Shown here: piece after piece, positions 11,090 to 23,235 of the stretch | How positions within the stretch are numbered: position 1 is the stretch's first letter | Layout: each line of letters opens with the position of its first letter | Assembly: GCA_011037195.1 (NCBI GenBank) | Contig: JAAEAF010002317.1 | Coordinates: 1-64,000 of the forward strand | Origin: Triatoma infestans | Lineage: Eukaryota; Arthropoda; Insecta; Hemiptera; Reduviidae | Reading direction: 5' to 3' | Length of the DNA stretch: 64,000 bases | Notes under the pieces: generated by a model | Seen by the model: only the letters and a program-made list of their open reading frames with translations | Database searches by the model: none | What the model was told of the DNA's origin: nothing | Translations under genes and position numbers: made by a program

Positions 11090-12690
11090 GATTCTTACAT
11101 TCCTTTACTGCTCTAAGAGCAATATTGCGGTCGTGTCAATTTTCGATTTCGAGTTTTCACCAGATATACGTTTTGATGGTTCCCTGAGTCCAAAAAAAAT
11201 CTGGTATTCATAACATTCTAATAATAGAATGTTATATACGAAGTTTCAAGAAAATCGTCGGAGCCATTTTTGAGAAAATCGTGAAAAAGAGAAAAAAATC
11301 ACTTAGTAAAGTGGTAAAGTAAACGCACTTCCGGTTATCCGATTTTTGCAAACTCGAAATTTCAACAACATATCTAATTCTAATTAACATTATTTAGATG
11401 ACAGAATTGTCTAATGAACTGAAATAGCACTTTAGATGAAAACCTAACGCCACCCCTCCTCCAAAAGTGCCCTTAAATGAATTTTCCCGGAGAAATGTTG
11501 CAAATAAAAGTTGTAGCGTTGTATGTGTACAAGTTAGAAGAAAATCGTTGGAGCAATTTTTGAGAAAATCGTAAAAAGTAAAAAAGCCCATCTAGTAAAG
11601 TGGTACTTCCGGTTGAGGAATTTTGACAAATAACGTACTGTCAGATCCCACGGTGATACCTAAACGGCATATCAAGTTTCACTACCAGAAAGTTGATGTA
11701 CTGCGCTCCTTTCAAATATTCGAAATTGAGTTTTTGCGGGAAATACAAGTTTTCCCGTGGGTCGCTTCAGAGAAAACACATGTTCTATATATAAGTAAAA
11801 AAAAAGCTGGAGTGAAACACCCATACAACTTTCTGTTTCTGCTGTTTACGCAATTGTAATTGACAAATTTTATAGTTAGTACACCAAATTTAATGAAATT
11901 CGGTGTTTATATGGAGACAATCGCGAAAACTGGAAAAACTATCCCATAAAAACGCACATCCGGTTTACTATTTTCTGTAGAATTGTATAATCAACTAAGA
12001 TAGATCTTTAGAGGCAACCGTGCTCCCCTCTCTCAAAAGCCCTCTTAAATTGTTTACCAAGAGAAAAGTTTGATATAAAAGTTGTATTCTTTATACATGT
12101 AGTTCACATTCCCAGTTTATAGAAAACCGTTGGAGCCGATTTACAGCAAACAGCAGAAAACTAAACAATACTTTTCAGTAAAAAACACTTTCCGATCACC
12201 TGATTTTCTTCAAACTCGGAATTTCGACAACATATTTAATTCTAATTACTATTAATTAGATGATAGAACTGTTTAATAAACTGAAATAGCAATTTAGAGG
12301 AAAAACTTCCCGGAAAGATGTTTCAAATAAAAGTTGTAGATATGTGTAGTTGATATACTCGTACCAGCTTTAGAGGAAATAGCAATAAACAAAAAACCAT
12401 TCAGTAAGTGGTACTTGCGGCTGACTGACTTTGTTCAAAAACTTGCTATTGGGTCTCATGCTGGCTCACACTAAATATCAATTTTGAAGTTTCTGCGATT
12501 TGGTTTTTAAGTTACGCTGACCACAACAGACTCACATACATACTGACAAACACACACACACACAGACCAATTTCTACAAACCACTTTTTCTGACTCAGGG
12601 TACCTCAAAACGGGTATTTCCGGTGAAAACTCGATATCGAAAATTTGATACGATCTCAATACTTTCCTTACCACTAAGAGAAAATCAAAA
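11090..12690. repeat. CTTACTG-family element with inverted termini (~1.6 kb)
   Basis: The left end (ACATTCCTTTACTGCTCTAAG, TTTTCGATTTCGAG, TTCACCAGATATACG, CCTGAGTCC) is repeated as its reverse complement at the right end (GACTCAGGGTACC, TTTCCGGTGAAAACTCG, TTGATACGATCTC, CTAAGAG). The interior is made of two or three degenerate ~250-300 bp units, each with GCACTTCCGGTT, CGGAATTTCAACAACAT and GTGCCCTTAAATGAATTTTC-type blocks. No transposase frame is visible, so this looks like a non-autonomous element of unknown class. Confidence 0.55.
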
Positions 12691-12961
12691 TATACTTTTC
12701 CGAAGTTTAAGGAAAAGTTTGTGTTCTGAGGACCTTGGCAACCATCGTTTTACTTGCAAAATATTTATGACTACATTGAAAAATGTTGAAACATGCACCT
12801 GCCACAGTTATCTATAACGGACCACAGTCGAGGACGACATACAAGCTGTGTGACAACAGTACTACTTACTTAAGGGCTGCGTCTAATTAACTCAGAATAA
12901 AGTGACCAACATTTACTTTATATTACTTCCTTTAGTAAAGTAAAGTAATGCCTATTTTTTC

Positions 12962-13137
12962 AGGCGGGCTTAACGTCCAACTACCAAATTAGGTGTGGTG
13001 GACGGGGGCGGAAGCACCTACTTTACTGTTAACATTTTTTCATATCAATATAAAATTTAGCAGTTATACGCGGGACTCGAACTGGGGTCCTCCCACTTAC
13101 AAGTCCATACTCATAACCACTACTCTAACACCCGCCC
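12962..13137 (-). repeat. tRNA-derived SINE-like sequence
   Basis: Read on the minus strand, GGGGCGGGTGTTAGAGTAGTGG contains a pol III A-box-like TTAGAGTAGTGG, and GTTCGAGTCCC further on is a good B box, about 40 bases apart as in tRNAs. An unrelated body follows to about 12962. The fold is not a clean tRNA cloverleaf, so a tRNA-derived SINE is more likely than a functional tRNA gene. Confidence 0.5.
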
Positions 13138-13299
13138 CTACTTCCTTTAGACTTGAAGTTACTAAGCAACTTTAATACAAAGTTCAACATCGATTTCTGA
13201 TAAGAAGGCTGTTTTGTGCTTCTCGTTAAATAGTTTTATTTGTTATTATTAAATATTAAAATATTTTAATTATTTTATTATTACTTTTTATTTAGGGCG

Positions 13300-13441
13300 C
13301 GTCAACATCTATGTTCTTTGGCGCCCGGAGCCGTCTCAGTGCACTGCCGGCCTCCGAACAGTGTTCTCTCGTTAGAGACAAGACTACCCATCACCGGATA
13401 GTGAGCTGCAGAGGCGCCTAGGAAGAAAAAATCTAAGTGCA
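13300..13441 (-). repeat. SINE-T body (5'-truncated, head missing)
   Basis: On the minus strand: CTTAGATTTTTTCTTCC, GCCTCTGCAGCTCACTATCC, GGTGATGGG, GAGAGAACACTGTTCGGAGG, then a CCGGCAGTG and CGGCTCCGGGCGCC end. The same body follows a tRNA-like head at 54622-54815 and, reversed, at 60956-61127. The head is absent here. Confidence 0.75.
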
Positions 13442-13587
13442 GCTTTTATTATTTAGTGAAGGGGCTATTGTAGAACTTCTCGTTGTATGTTTAGAGGGAA
13501 TGGACTGATACTAGCAAAGATCTCTGCGAGCTTCTTGGACCAGAATCAATTTGTAATATGGTAGGTATACCAAATCCAATTAGGAAA

Positions 13588-13705
13588 GGGATTAGCTCAG
13601 TGTTAGCGCGCTGGACCCCTACGCGGAGGACTCGGGTTCCAGTCCAGTGCAGTCCCTACATTTTCTTTTCCTAGAAGCTTCTACCACTGTCTAGTGATGC
13701 CCTAC
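13588..13705 (+). repeat. SINE-T, tRNA-like head plus part of the body
   Basis: GGGATTAGCTCAGTGTTAGCG carries an A box and GGGTTCCAGTCC a degenerate B box. The body follows as TTTTCTTTTCCTAG and CACTGTCTAGTGATG, then diverges. Same family as the copies at 54.6 and 61.0 kb. Confidence 0.7.
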
Positions 13706-14800
13706 TAGAGTTCGATCTTCTGTATCTTAAGATTTGCAGCTCCGTGAGACCATGTAAAAATTAGCTTCAGACCGCGGCAAAATTCAAATATTTATAATGT
13801 CAGTTACAAGTGAGGACAACACTCAAAGCAATGTTTATAACAGTAAATACATAAAGTATATTAATTGGATCCTAAGTTATTGAATATTTTTGGTCAGCTA
13901 ATAACTTTCACTCGACAAGTAAAAATAAAAATAAGATAAAAATACTAAAAAAGGTAAATAACATTAAAAACAAATAATTCTCAAGTGAAACGAAGAAGGC
14001 TGATATTGGCGATATTTCTTTCAAAATAATACGACAAAATAAAAAAGTGAAATTAATCCTCTTTCCTGTTTGCAGAGAACAAGATTTTATTTTTAAAAAA
14101 ATAATAATAAATTACAGCTGATAAAAGAAAACAAAATATCGTTAAGTTGGTTATATTATAATGGCTAATGAGGATTTCTGTCACATGGTATAAAAGTTTT
14201 TAAAAACCCAGTATATACATGTATTCAAACAAAACAAAAATCTGTCAAAGGTATGCTTGGAAGGAAGTTGTATGTTGTATTTGCTGTGCTATTGATAGTT
14301 GTATTTAACCTGTCCACATGTAAACGCGAGTTTGCAGCGTCACAAACTACGGCTGGGTGTGAATTAAAGTTTCGTTCTTCCATTAAAATATATTGAATTT
14401 TTCTTTTTTTAACAACATGCAGCACAGTCTTTCCGGCCGGGCACTTTCACTTTATTTTTTGTACATATACATATATATTTATATTCCCAAACTTCTTGTT
14501 TAATATAAAAATAAATATCATGCAGTTAAAAAAGAAAACACAAGACCAGTGAAAGAGTCTGTACTAACTATGAACCGCCAGATGACGCTGAATCTCGGCG
14601 TCTAACATAAGAGGTTAGAAAGTTGACAATATACTTTCCTAACATCACACTGATTGTATTCAGTGTAGGCGTTAACATTATATTTATATATATTTAAAGT
14701 GCTCACTACTATACAGTTAACGGTAAATAACTAAGCAAACATTTTTTTTTTTATAATAAGTTAAGTCCAACGCAAAAGACAAAATAGAAATGTTAAAAAA
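13706..14800. other. Intergenic, no gene seen
   Basis: Very AT-rich sequence without a recognisable gene, RNA or transposon end. Confidence 0.45.
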
Positions 14801-14814
14801 ATCTGGTGTGAAAC

Positions 14815-15655
14815 CACACGCCTTTCTCTCACTGCAATTTACATAGTTGTAATTGGCTAAGCTCTTCAAACAAATCATCTTATTAGATGTTTAGATGCCT
14901 TCCATTTACGTGAATGGGACGATCTAAACTTTTATACTGTGTTTTTTTGTTTGAGGAAAATAAACCTGCTCTCCCTCAAAACACCCCTTCAGAAAAGTTT
15001 CTCGGGAAAAATTTCTAAGTGCAAGGTATGTGTAAGATAGATGGTATACCTAGTTTAATGATGCTGCCGGTTTTTTTTTGTTTCTTAGAAAATCGCAGAA
15101 AACTGAAAAAACCCGTTCAGTAAACTCGCACTTCAGGTAAACCAGTTTTTCAAACTCTGAATTTTGGCATCACATTTCGTTTAAATTAATATTATATAGA
15201 TGATAAAATTGTATAATAAAGTGAAATATCTTTAAGGAAAAAATAACCCTCCCCTCGCTCGAAACCCCTGTTAAATGAATTTTCCTGGAATAATGTTTCA
15301 AATAACAGTTGTACCTCTTTGTATGTGTAATTAATATACCCAGTTTAAAGAAAATCGTTTGAATCATTCTCGAGAAAGTCGCAAAAAACTGAAGAATCTT
15401 GGTCATAACTGGAAGTGCTACTTCCGCTTGATCAAAACCTTATTATCATATCCCCTGGTAAAGTAGAAACTAAGTTTCAATTTTCTGCGATTATCCGTTT
15501 CTGAGTTATGCTGACCACATACACACATTGGGTGAGATCAATTAAAAAGCACCTTTTTGGACACCAGGGACCTCAAAACGGGTATTTCCGGTGAAAACAT
15601 GATTTCGAATATTTGAACGTTCGCAATATTTCCTCTTACAGTTAGAGAAAGTTTC
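14815..15655. repeat. CTTACTG-family repeat copy
   Basis: Interior blocks (TTCTCGGGAAAAATTTC, CGCACTTCAGG, TTTTGGCATCACATTT, GAATTTTCCTGGAA) are followed by the usual right end (ACCTCAAAACGGGTATTTCC, GGTGAAAACATGATTTCG, CTCTTACAGTTAGAG). The left end is degenerate. Confidence 0.5.
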
Positions 15656-16700
15656 CAACAGAAGCGTTAGTATTTTATATAAATAGTTAGTATAGCAAAT
15701 CAAAGAAAAAACCTACACCTGTCTGTATCCAAAAAATACCGGAACATCAGACAACAACTACAAAATATCCGTTCTAGAAATTTGTGGTTCCTTCAACAGA
15801 TTTTCTCCCTACTCGAAATTTCAACAACGAAGTTAATTCTCATAAACATAATATAGTTGGTAGAATCGTGGAATGCGCCGAAATGGCACATGAGAAGAAT
15901 GTATATGGTCAACCTTTCTCCAAATATTCTCTAAAATCAATTTGAAGAGAAAAATATTTCAAATAAAAGAAATATACCTCAAATACTTTCACAGGTTAGT
16001 GTCTCAATTTTTTCGGGCTAAGAGAAGCTCAAAACATGTATTTCCAAAGAAAACAACTTCGAAAAGTAGTTACGATCACAATGCATCCTCTTGAAGCAAT
16101 TTGGGAAAGTAAAAAAGTGATAGATCTTTTAAGATAAAACTGGAAGTATTTATTCGTAGCCTTTCCCCATGTAAAATATCGATCTGGTAACTGTATTTAT
16201 AATCACAAAAACTAATTATTAAACACTATTGAAAGAAATAATTGGTTTATTAATTTTTAAGCGAAAAAGAAATGTAAATATTGGCTATACAAACATGTAA
16301 AAAGTACCTAAAACTATTTGGAACTTACATTCAGAAGCGCAAATCATTCACAATTTTAAACCTTCAAAGTAATACGCCAAATTAAAATTTCGAAAAGTAA
16401 AAGCAACTTCGATTAATCGTAACTTAGATTAGGAAACAGAACTAATCAAAATATTAATGTATTTTTCAGTGCGGCGCAAATATCTGATTCAAAGGAAAAA
16501 AGGTTTTCAAAAGAAAGTAATAGTACTTAAATTTTTTTTCTGAAGTAAATCGTAAACTGGAAAGTAAATGTATGAAAATAATATTTACTTAAATGGGCGA
16601 ACTATACCAGAACCTAGGAAACACTGGCTATCTGTAGAGATAAGACACCGGTAGATGTTAGTACGCATGCGTATAACAGACCCGACCTGAAGGGATAAAT
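15656..16700. other. Intergenic, decayed repeat
   Basis: No gene. 15800-16100 has weak similarity to the interior of the CTTACTG-family repeats. The rest is plain AT-rich DNA upstream of the Ras-like gene. Confidence 0.4.
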
Positions 16701-16708
16701 AGGGCGGC

Positions 16709-16740
16709 TATAAACACCTACTTACCAGTTGAACAGTGCA
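16709..16740 (+). promoter_or_regulatory. Candidate core promoter of the Ras-like GTPase gene
   Basis: TATAAA at 16709-16714 lies in a locally GC-richer patch, and an ACAGTG initiator-like site follows at about 16733-16738, close to the spacing expected of a metazoan TATA promoter. The position fits a transcript whose first exon ends at the AG|GTAATT donor at 16942. Confidence 0.45.
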
Positions 16741-16942
16741 TGCTGAGGAAGCTGTATATTGGGAGTTACTTTATTACTATTTAAAGTCGTGATTGTTAAC
16801 AATTTTTTACTACGTTATTAAGTAAGATAAAACAAATATAGATATTTTTTTGGTGAATTGTGAAATACGTGTTATTAATTTTGTGTGTCCACCATTGGAC
16901 GACACCTTTCCTTGATAGGTTCTTGTCTGGATAAAAGTGCAG
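16738..16942 (+). other. Putative 5' UTR exon of the Ras-like gene
   Basis: From the predicted start near 16738 to a consensus donor (AAGTGCAG|GTAATT). A matching acceptor is at 17288-17289 (TTCTATGTTGGCAG|ATC), just before the start codon at 17297, giving a 345-base first intron. Inferred from splice signals only. Confidence 0.45.
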
Positions 16943-17296
16943 GTAATTTTTTTGTTTTTTTCTTTTAAAAATGATTTTTATTTCGTCCCCTCAAGAAAAA
17001 AATTAAGCCCATGCGGTGTAAACATTGCATGCATAATTAATTAGCGGCATATATTCATGCCATTCGTTACATCATCAACAAATAAACACTACACCCTATT
17101 AAATGAAAGTTAAATTATGAATTTCATAACGACATGAACGGTTAGGGGAAGGTCTAACTTATTTAAAATAAATATATAAAAAGGAACAAAAATTGTAATA
17201 AAATTTCTTTTTTATATTGATTAGGGTGAAGGTAATTGATTTGCAAACTTTTTTGCTAATTGGTTGGTATTATTGTTCTATGTTGGCAGATCAGGC

Positions 17297-20200
17297 ATGA
17301 AAACTGAGGAGAGAAATTGTGCCAACTCTGCTAGGGTAAGAATAGTCGTGTTGGGCATGATCAGCGTTGGGAAATCTGGTAAGTGCTCCCTCTCTCAACT
17401 AGAAAATAACAACTTTTCATACTTATCTTCAAATTATACCTCACTGTTTTCCACGTTGTTTTCTAATAATTATTGTATTGTTTGATGTGCAGCGCTGACA
17501 GTTCGATATCTAACTAGGAGATATATCGGTGAATACCGATCGAATACCGGTGAGTACACTATTATATACATATATTTTTTTTAACTAATTAAAATTTTCT
17601 ATCAAATCTACTTAATTTACTAGCAATAACAGTAGATCGCCAAGTAGCAAGATCCCGTGGGTGTAACAGAAACAGCAGATACGACCCAGTTTACTGATCC
17701 GGGCACGGGACCTTTTAGAACAGCTAGAACTGGGCCCCTCTCTCCCTGTAGTTACTGGAGGTGTTCTGCTTTTGAATAGAGAGAACTTTTAAAAACACAG
17801 TAACCGCTTCGTTCATTTCTTTGGCCTACTTAACTTTGTAGTTGAAAAGAAAAAAATATTTACGCTCTTTTGCGTGTGTTTGCCCAAAGTTTTCATTTAA
17901 ATCAACTTCGGTGATTTTTTTTTAATTTTTATTGCTTTTTTTACTTTCTCTTATTACTACTGTAAAAGAGAATATTGTGGATTGTTATGTTGAAATATTG
18001 CGACCTTGCCAAGTATTCGAAATTAGGTTTTCACCGGAGATACATCTCTTGAGATACTCGCATCCGAAAAAGTTGTTTTTAGAGTTTGTCTATATGTAAA
18101 CAGCAAAACGAAAATCGCAGAATGCTCAGACTTGAAATTCCTTTAGGTAATTACCAAGGGGATTCAAATTGCGGCCAAAACCTATCAGCCGAAAGTACCA
18201 TTTCCCTTAGTTTCTTGTTGATGCTGGACCCAAGTGATTTTTATTCATGTGCGGAGGGGGGCGGGATTTTTTTAAGTGTGATTCTGGGGTAGAACCCGGC
18301 CTTAAAGTACTGTCTCAGTTTATCATAATTATATAATTTGTTAATAAGAATCAAATAAATTACTAAAATTTGGAGATCAGTTGAGCATGAGTGCGAATTT
18401 CCTGATGGGTTTTTAGTTTTCTATGGCTCATGAATAACGTCAACGGCGGGGGAGATCTTTAAATATGGTAAACTAAAAGCCTATCTATTTTGTTGGACAC
18501 TTTTCCTAAGAAATTTGATTTAGAATCCTGCAAACAAAACGTTAAAAAATAATCTTGCCTAATATGTTCCAGATATTTGAAATTTTTTTTGCATTCTCTT
18601 AAATTTCTCGAGATTAATTTCAATAATTTATTTTTGTAACAAAATTATGTTTAAACAATTATTTTCTTTAACAATGTTCATTATTAAAAACAAGTGTGTT
18701 CTTAATAATAATTTAAAAAAAAAGAGAAACTAAAAGCTTGACGCCATTACTTTCTAATATATCAGCTTGTGACTCGATGAAAGGCGAATGAGTATATTTT
18801 CAGCTAGTTGGCGAAATTTACAACCGCAGGAGGGTTGTTGGGATTAATGTTAGAGATAGACGTTTGGGGCGCCACTGGTCAAGGCTCTAACCAGTATCTG
18901 CTTATTTATCTGTTTGGTCAATTCGGTTGATCGTAATTTAACACATTAATCGATTGGGCACAGTATGATAATTTTAATTGTTTATAAATAATTATTAATC
19001 ACTATTAGATCAATAATAATACAAAATAGCCAGAATGGTTTGATTTTGAATCTAGCCATTTCATTTATAATTCATGTTTTTTAATTTAGACTGATATGTA
19101 AAGTTTTTAGTTATTTTTATTTTTTATATTTTTTGAAATACTTTATTCTAAGAAAAGCATGTGAAGTGCTGATACAGAAATATGCTTGGAATTTGTCTCC
19201 GACTACCACATACAAGCATATAAATAGATTAGGTCATTACTGACTAGAATAGATATACGATTCACACTCTTGGATAAAGAGGACAGGGGGGGGGATTATA
19301 ACATATTATGGACTGCTATATTCCTGATCGATTGCAGTTGATTTTTCATCGATAGCGATTTTTTCCCAGATGTTATGAAAGGGTAGTATCATCGCAGCAT
19401 TTCAAATTTGATATTCCGTTTAGGAAACATCATAGGAAATTCGAAACATATTAACGTGTGACTGATCAATCTTGATCTTATAGGTTTCCGCGGCCATTTT
19501 CATGAAAAACTCTTGAGTTTCCGAGTTGAGACCGCGCTATTGGTTTACTAGAAATCTTTCATTTCGCCCATATTGAGGAGGGTCGTTTCACCTTAAAAGC
19601 TAATGGAGCAGTATGAGCGAAACGTCAGTTTCCAAGAAGTTGGGGAGGGGACTAATCAGGAAAAACATTTTTTCGTCTTCAGGTGACCGTGAACATTTAG
19701 TTTCGATGAAATCTCAATTTCGAAAATTTGGCACGATCACAATACTTCCTTTTACAGCAGTGAGAGAATCAGTATATGTATGCATCGATACATTAGCTTC
19801 AAAAAAAGTGTTCGTATCATTGTCATTTAGTATGTGCGGTGGGTGCGCTAATGAGAGAAAGACAGAGAGTGAGTGAGGTGGTATTGCGAGTTCCCTGAGG
19901 ACCGAGTATTATATTTAAACACAAGTATGCGCTCTCAGTTTGGGACTCAGCCAGTAGTTAGATGGACCCTCGGCAAACTAAATTGCTTTGTGCCAGTATG
20001 ATTCCACTATTACTTTACGATTTTATAATCTTGTTTAAAACAAAAACCATTAAATGGAAAAGTTGTTATACCTGTTTGGACTTGAATTTATCCTTATTAT
20101 GAGCATATCAATGTCTTTAAATAAATTATGTAGACCAGAAATTACTGCACAACTGAAAGAAATGTTAGTTCTTATGAATATTCATGTATCCTCAGTTAAT

Positions 20201-22842
20201 AAAAATCCTCACGATTATAAAAATGTCCATGACTAGCGAAGGTAATTTATTGCCCCAGTTGTAACTAGTAATCTTCAAATTAACAGACATTCTGCATACA
20301 TGGAATTTTGACTAATTGGCATGTTACCCTTAGTAGAAAACAGTTAGTAAACGATACATAAAATCGTCCTCTCAAACAGTCTCACTGACTTTTTACCCAG
20401 GGTGAGGGACCCTCTCATCTCAAAGTCCCCCTTCCCGGTTTAATTCATTTAGAAATTCATGATCTGGGGAAAGGTTGTAGGACGGATAAGTGCGTCCACA
20501 GCCTCCTCATTCTTTTGCTCTATGTAACGTCTGCTGTTCTTGTATTTAGAACACCAAAAAGAATGGGCAGCGAAACGTTTTTCAAAGAACAGATTGGGCT
20601 CCTTATTTACTTAACTGTTTTCACTCCATTCTTATGGACCTAGCAATTCTTCATATAGAAGAAGGCTTTCTCTCGAAAACTATAAGTTACTGAGCATTAC
20701 TATCGTTAGGGTTCTTGTTTGATCTGGTCGAACGAGGAATCTGTAAGACACTGTTTTGGGTTTGACGGTGGAAATGGTCGATTTCTCGATATGCTTTGCT
20801 TGGTGTATAATCTATTCTGAAGTAATTTGCAAAATCTAGACGATGGCGAAGTGCAAGAGTGGATATAGAAAGCGATATTTATTAACAAACCGGAGCCCCG
20901 GAAACGGAGTTCGTAAGAAGTACTTTTGTAAAGAGGGCCCACGAGCAAACAATGAATAGATCTCTTTAATTGAATAATAAAAAAGAAAATAATATAATAA
21001 TGTTTGTAATAATAAATGAAAATACTTATGACAACAGTAGCGATGATTGAAATGAGAAAGAAAACATACGAACTGAAGGATTTAGGCGGAAGATGGGAGT
21101 TGTGCAATTTACTACCTTTATTTGGTGGCTGCACGTGTGGCCAAGTGGGGTGATATTGGCGCTAAATTGTCCTGTAATAACGGACAGACTGGAAAAATAA
21201 AAAAATGGTTACTTTTTTAAAAGACTGATTTGCCGGTACATTCATTCATTCGCCCACAGCCGCCCGCAAACTACGCACAATACACTCGCCTATACATTTT
21301 TTATTTAATTTATTTACAACTGCTTAGTTTATCATCTACTTATAAGTCTAATTTAAATCTATTCTATTTTTATTGTTATTTTAATAATTATTATTTTCTA
21401 TTATGTTGCAGATTTACTCTATCGTCAAACAGTTACCATAAACAATAGCCCACTGGAAGTGGAAATTATAGATGTCTCTGGTGAAACGGTAGGTTTCCAA
21501 AGTGTTATATCTTATTGTGCCTATAAGTAATATAGGTTTACAATTTCTAAATGTTCAGAGTTTTTTTTTACTAGTAGTAATATCAAAAAGAAATCCTCAC
21601 AACCAATTTGGAGTATCGTAAAAACAAAATTCAAAAGTTAGATGTTTCGATGACTGCATCAAATATAGTGGTTAGGTTCGGCAAAACTCGAACATTTTTA
21701 CCGATCGTGCAGGGAACTTGCTTACTCCGTCTCACAATGAAAGTGAAAAAAATCTTGTGTGAAACATTCACACAACTTTCTTTTCCTGCAAATTACATAC
21801 TTATCATTGACAAACTTTCTTTAAACTTACAATTTTTTCCGAATGTTTTGTAGTGTCCAATATTTGTTGACGGAGCATGACCTTCCTGTATCCGTTACCT
21901 CTCTAAAATCAACTTCTCGAAGAGCTGTTTCAAACGAAAATGATAGGTCTCTGAATGTACAGTTAGTAAAACCATGTTTAATAAATCCGTTGTCTTTATG
22001 GGGAAAGTCGCAAAAATTTGGTGGAGTTACTCTAGTGGTTAACCAATTTTCAAACTCGCAAGTTTGGAAACCCATTTATTGTAATTAGTATTATATTGTT
22101 GAGAGAATTGTATCATAAGTACTTAAAGAGAATCGACTAGTGTGTAGAGGTTACTTTCAAATAAGGAGGTTACATTAAATAGGGATATTTTTTTTTTAAT
22201 ATCGGCGCAACTTGTCCGCAATCATTGAAATAACTGTTGACAAATTATTGATTAGTTTTTTTAATATTAATCCTCAGATTATTATTATTATTATTACTAA
22301 TATTGTTTTGTTTTATTTTTCAGAGAGACTCCAATTTCCCGGTAGAACAAATACAATGGGCCGACGGATGTGTTATCGTATATTCCATAACAGATCGCCA
22401 ATCATTTCAATATGCCGTAGACGCATTAGAAAGTATACAGAAACTGAAATCAGTATCCTCAGTACCGGCCACATTACTAGCAAATAAAGCCGATCTGGCG
22501 CATTTGAGAGAAGTGAAAGAGGAAGAAGGCCGATCGGTGGCGTTGAGAAATGGCTGCCCATTCTATGAAGTATCCGTGGCCGAGAATAGTGCTGATTTGT
22601 ATCAAGCGTTTGAAACACTATTGAACGAGACCAGATGTCAACAGGGTAATGGTGGTAAAACGCGTAAATTTTCTGTAACCAAAATGATTGGCACGTTGAT
22701 CGGCGCGGGCGGAGGAGGTGGTGCCGGCAGCAATGGAGCGGGCCAACATGGCGGCACTGTGGTTGTATGTCATAAGTCTGATTTGCACAGAAGTCGTGTG
22801 TTAAAGCGAAGACAGAACTTCACAGCCACTGCCTCCTTGTGA
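17297..22842 (+). CDS. Ras-like small GTPase, RASL11/RERG type (four coding exons)
   Basis: Coding exons 17297-17378, 17493-17549, 21412-21488 and 22324-22842; all introns are GT-AG, phases are consistent, and together they make 244 codons. Exon 1 carries the P-loop (VVLGMISVGKS). Exon 2 gives ALTVRYLTRRYIGEYRSNT, typical of RERG/RASL11/RASL12. Exon 3 ends in DVSGET, the switch II DxxG with the catalytic Gln of Ras not conserved. Exon 4 has IQWADGCVIVYSITD, the guanine-specificity motif ANKADL and CPFYEVSVAEN (the SAK-like G5 loop). A Gly-rich stretch and a basic tail (VLKRRQNF) follow, with no CAAX box, so membrane anchoring by prenylation is not expected. Closest in style to RASL11. The biological role is not known from sequence. 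Loss of the Gln suggests weak intrinsic GTP hydrolysis. Intron 3 is 3.9 kb and full of repeats. Confidence 0.88.
17940..19775. repeat. CTTACTG-family element inside intron 3 of the Ras-like gene
   Basis: The left end at 17940-18075 (TTACTTTCTCTTATTACTAC, TTCACCGGAGATACATC) and the inverted right end at 19680-19775 (AGGTGACCGTGAACA, TTGGCACGATCACAATAC, TTTTACAGCAGTGAGAG) may bound one ~1.8 kb element. The interior is degenerate and includes AT-rich DNA without repeat similarity, so two independent fragments are also possible. Confidence 0.45.
19870..21400. other. Remainder of intron 3
   Basis: No exon-like or RNA feature found. A 142-codon minus-strand frame at 20706-21134 has biased composition and no recognised domain, and is treated as chance. 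Confidence 0.4.
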
Positions 22843-23229
22843 CTCAACGGTGCTGTACCTACTGCACATACTTCTGCCTAAATATATTTTTGTCAATGTT
22901 TCATTTTGTTTTCCACTTTTTTTGGAGCAAATTGACATACCCTGCAAGAGGAACTCAAGATTTGGTGTTTGCTTTTAGAATCCTCGAGACAATGTTTGAT
23001 TTCTTTAGAAGAGAGAAGTTGGATAATTTTTGTTCTTGAAAATCAAGAAGAAAACCTTCAAAAAATATCTGTTAGAGTTGTTTGAAGTATTTTCATAAGA
23101 AGTAATTGTACAGGTATGTCAGAAGATTCTGATGTATTTACCATCTAGCAGTTATTCCTATTATTGGCAGTTTTATGATGGTCACGGCTATGAGTAAAGG
23201 GCGACCCCGGAAAATTTCTTGATTCTGGA

Positions 23230-23235
23230 AATAAA
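23230..23235 (+). terminator. Candidate poly(A) signal of the Ras-like gene
   Basis: AATAAA about 390 bases past the stop codon at 22842; it is the first canonical hexamer noticed in the 3' flank. Inferred. Confidence 0.4.

Noticed and set aside
13588..13660. A functional tRNA gene; also the heads at 54622 and 61127.
   Set aside because: The heads are followed by a common SINE body and have imperfect cloverleaves.
20706..21134. 142-codon minus-strand frame as a gene.
   Set aside because: Biased composition, no domain, inside intron 3 of the plus-strand Ras-like gene.
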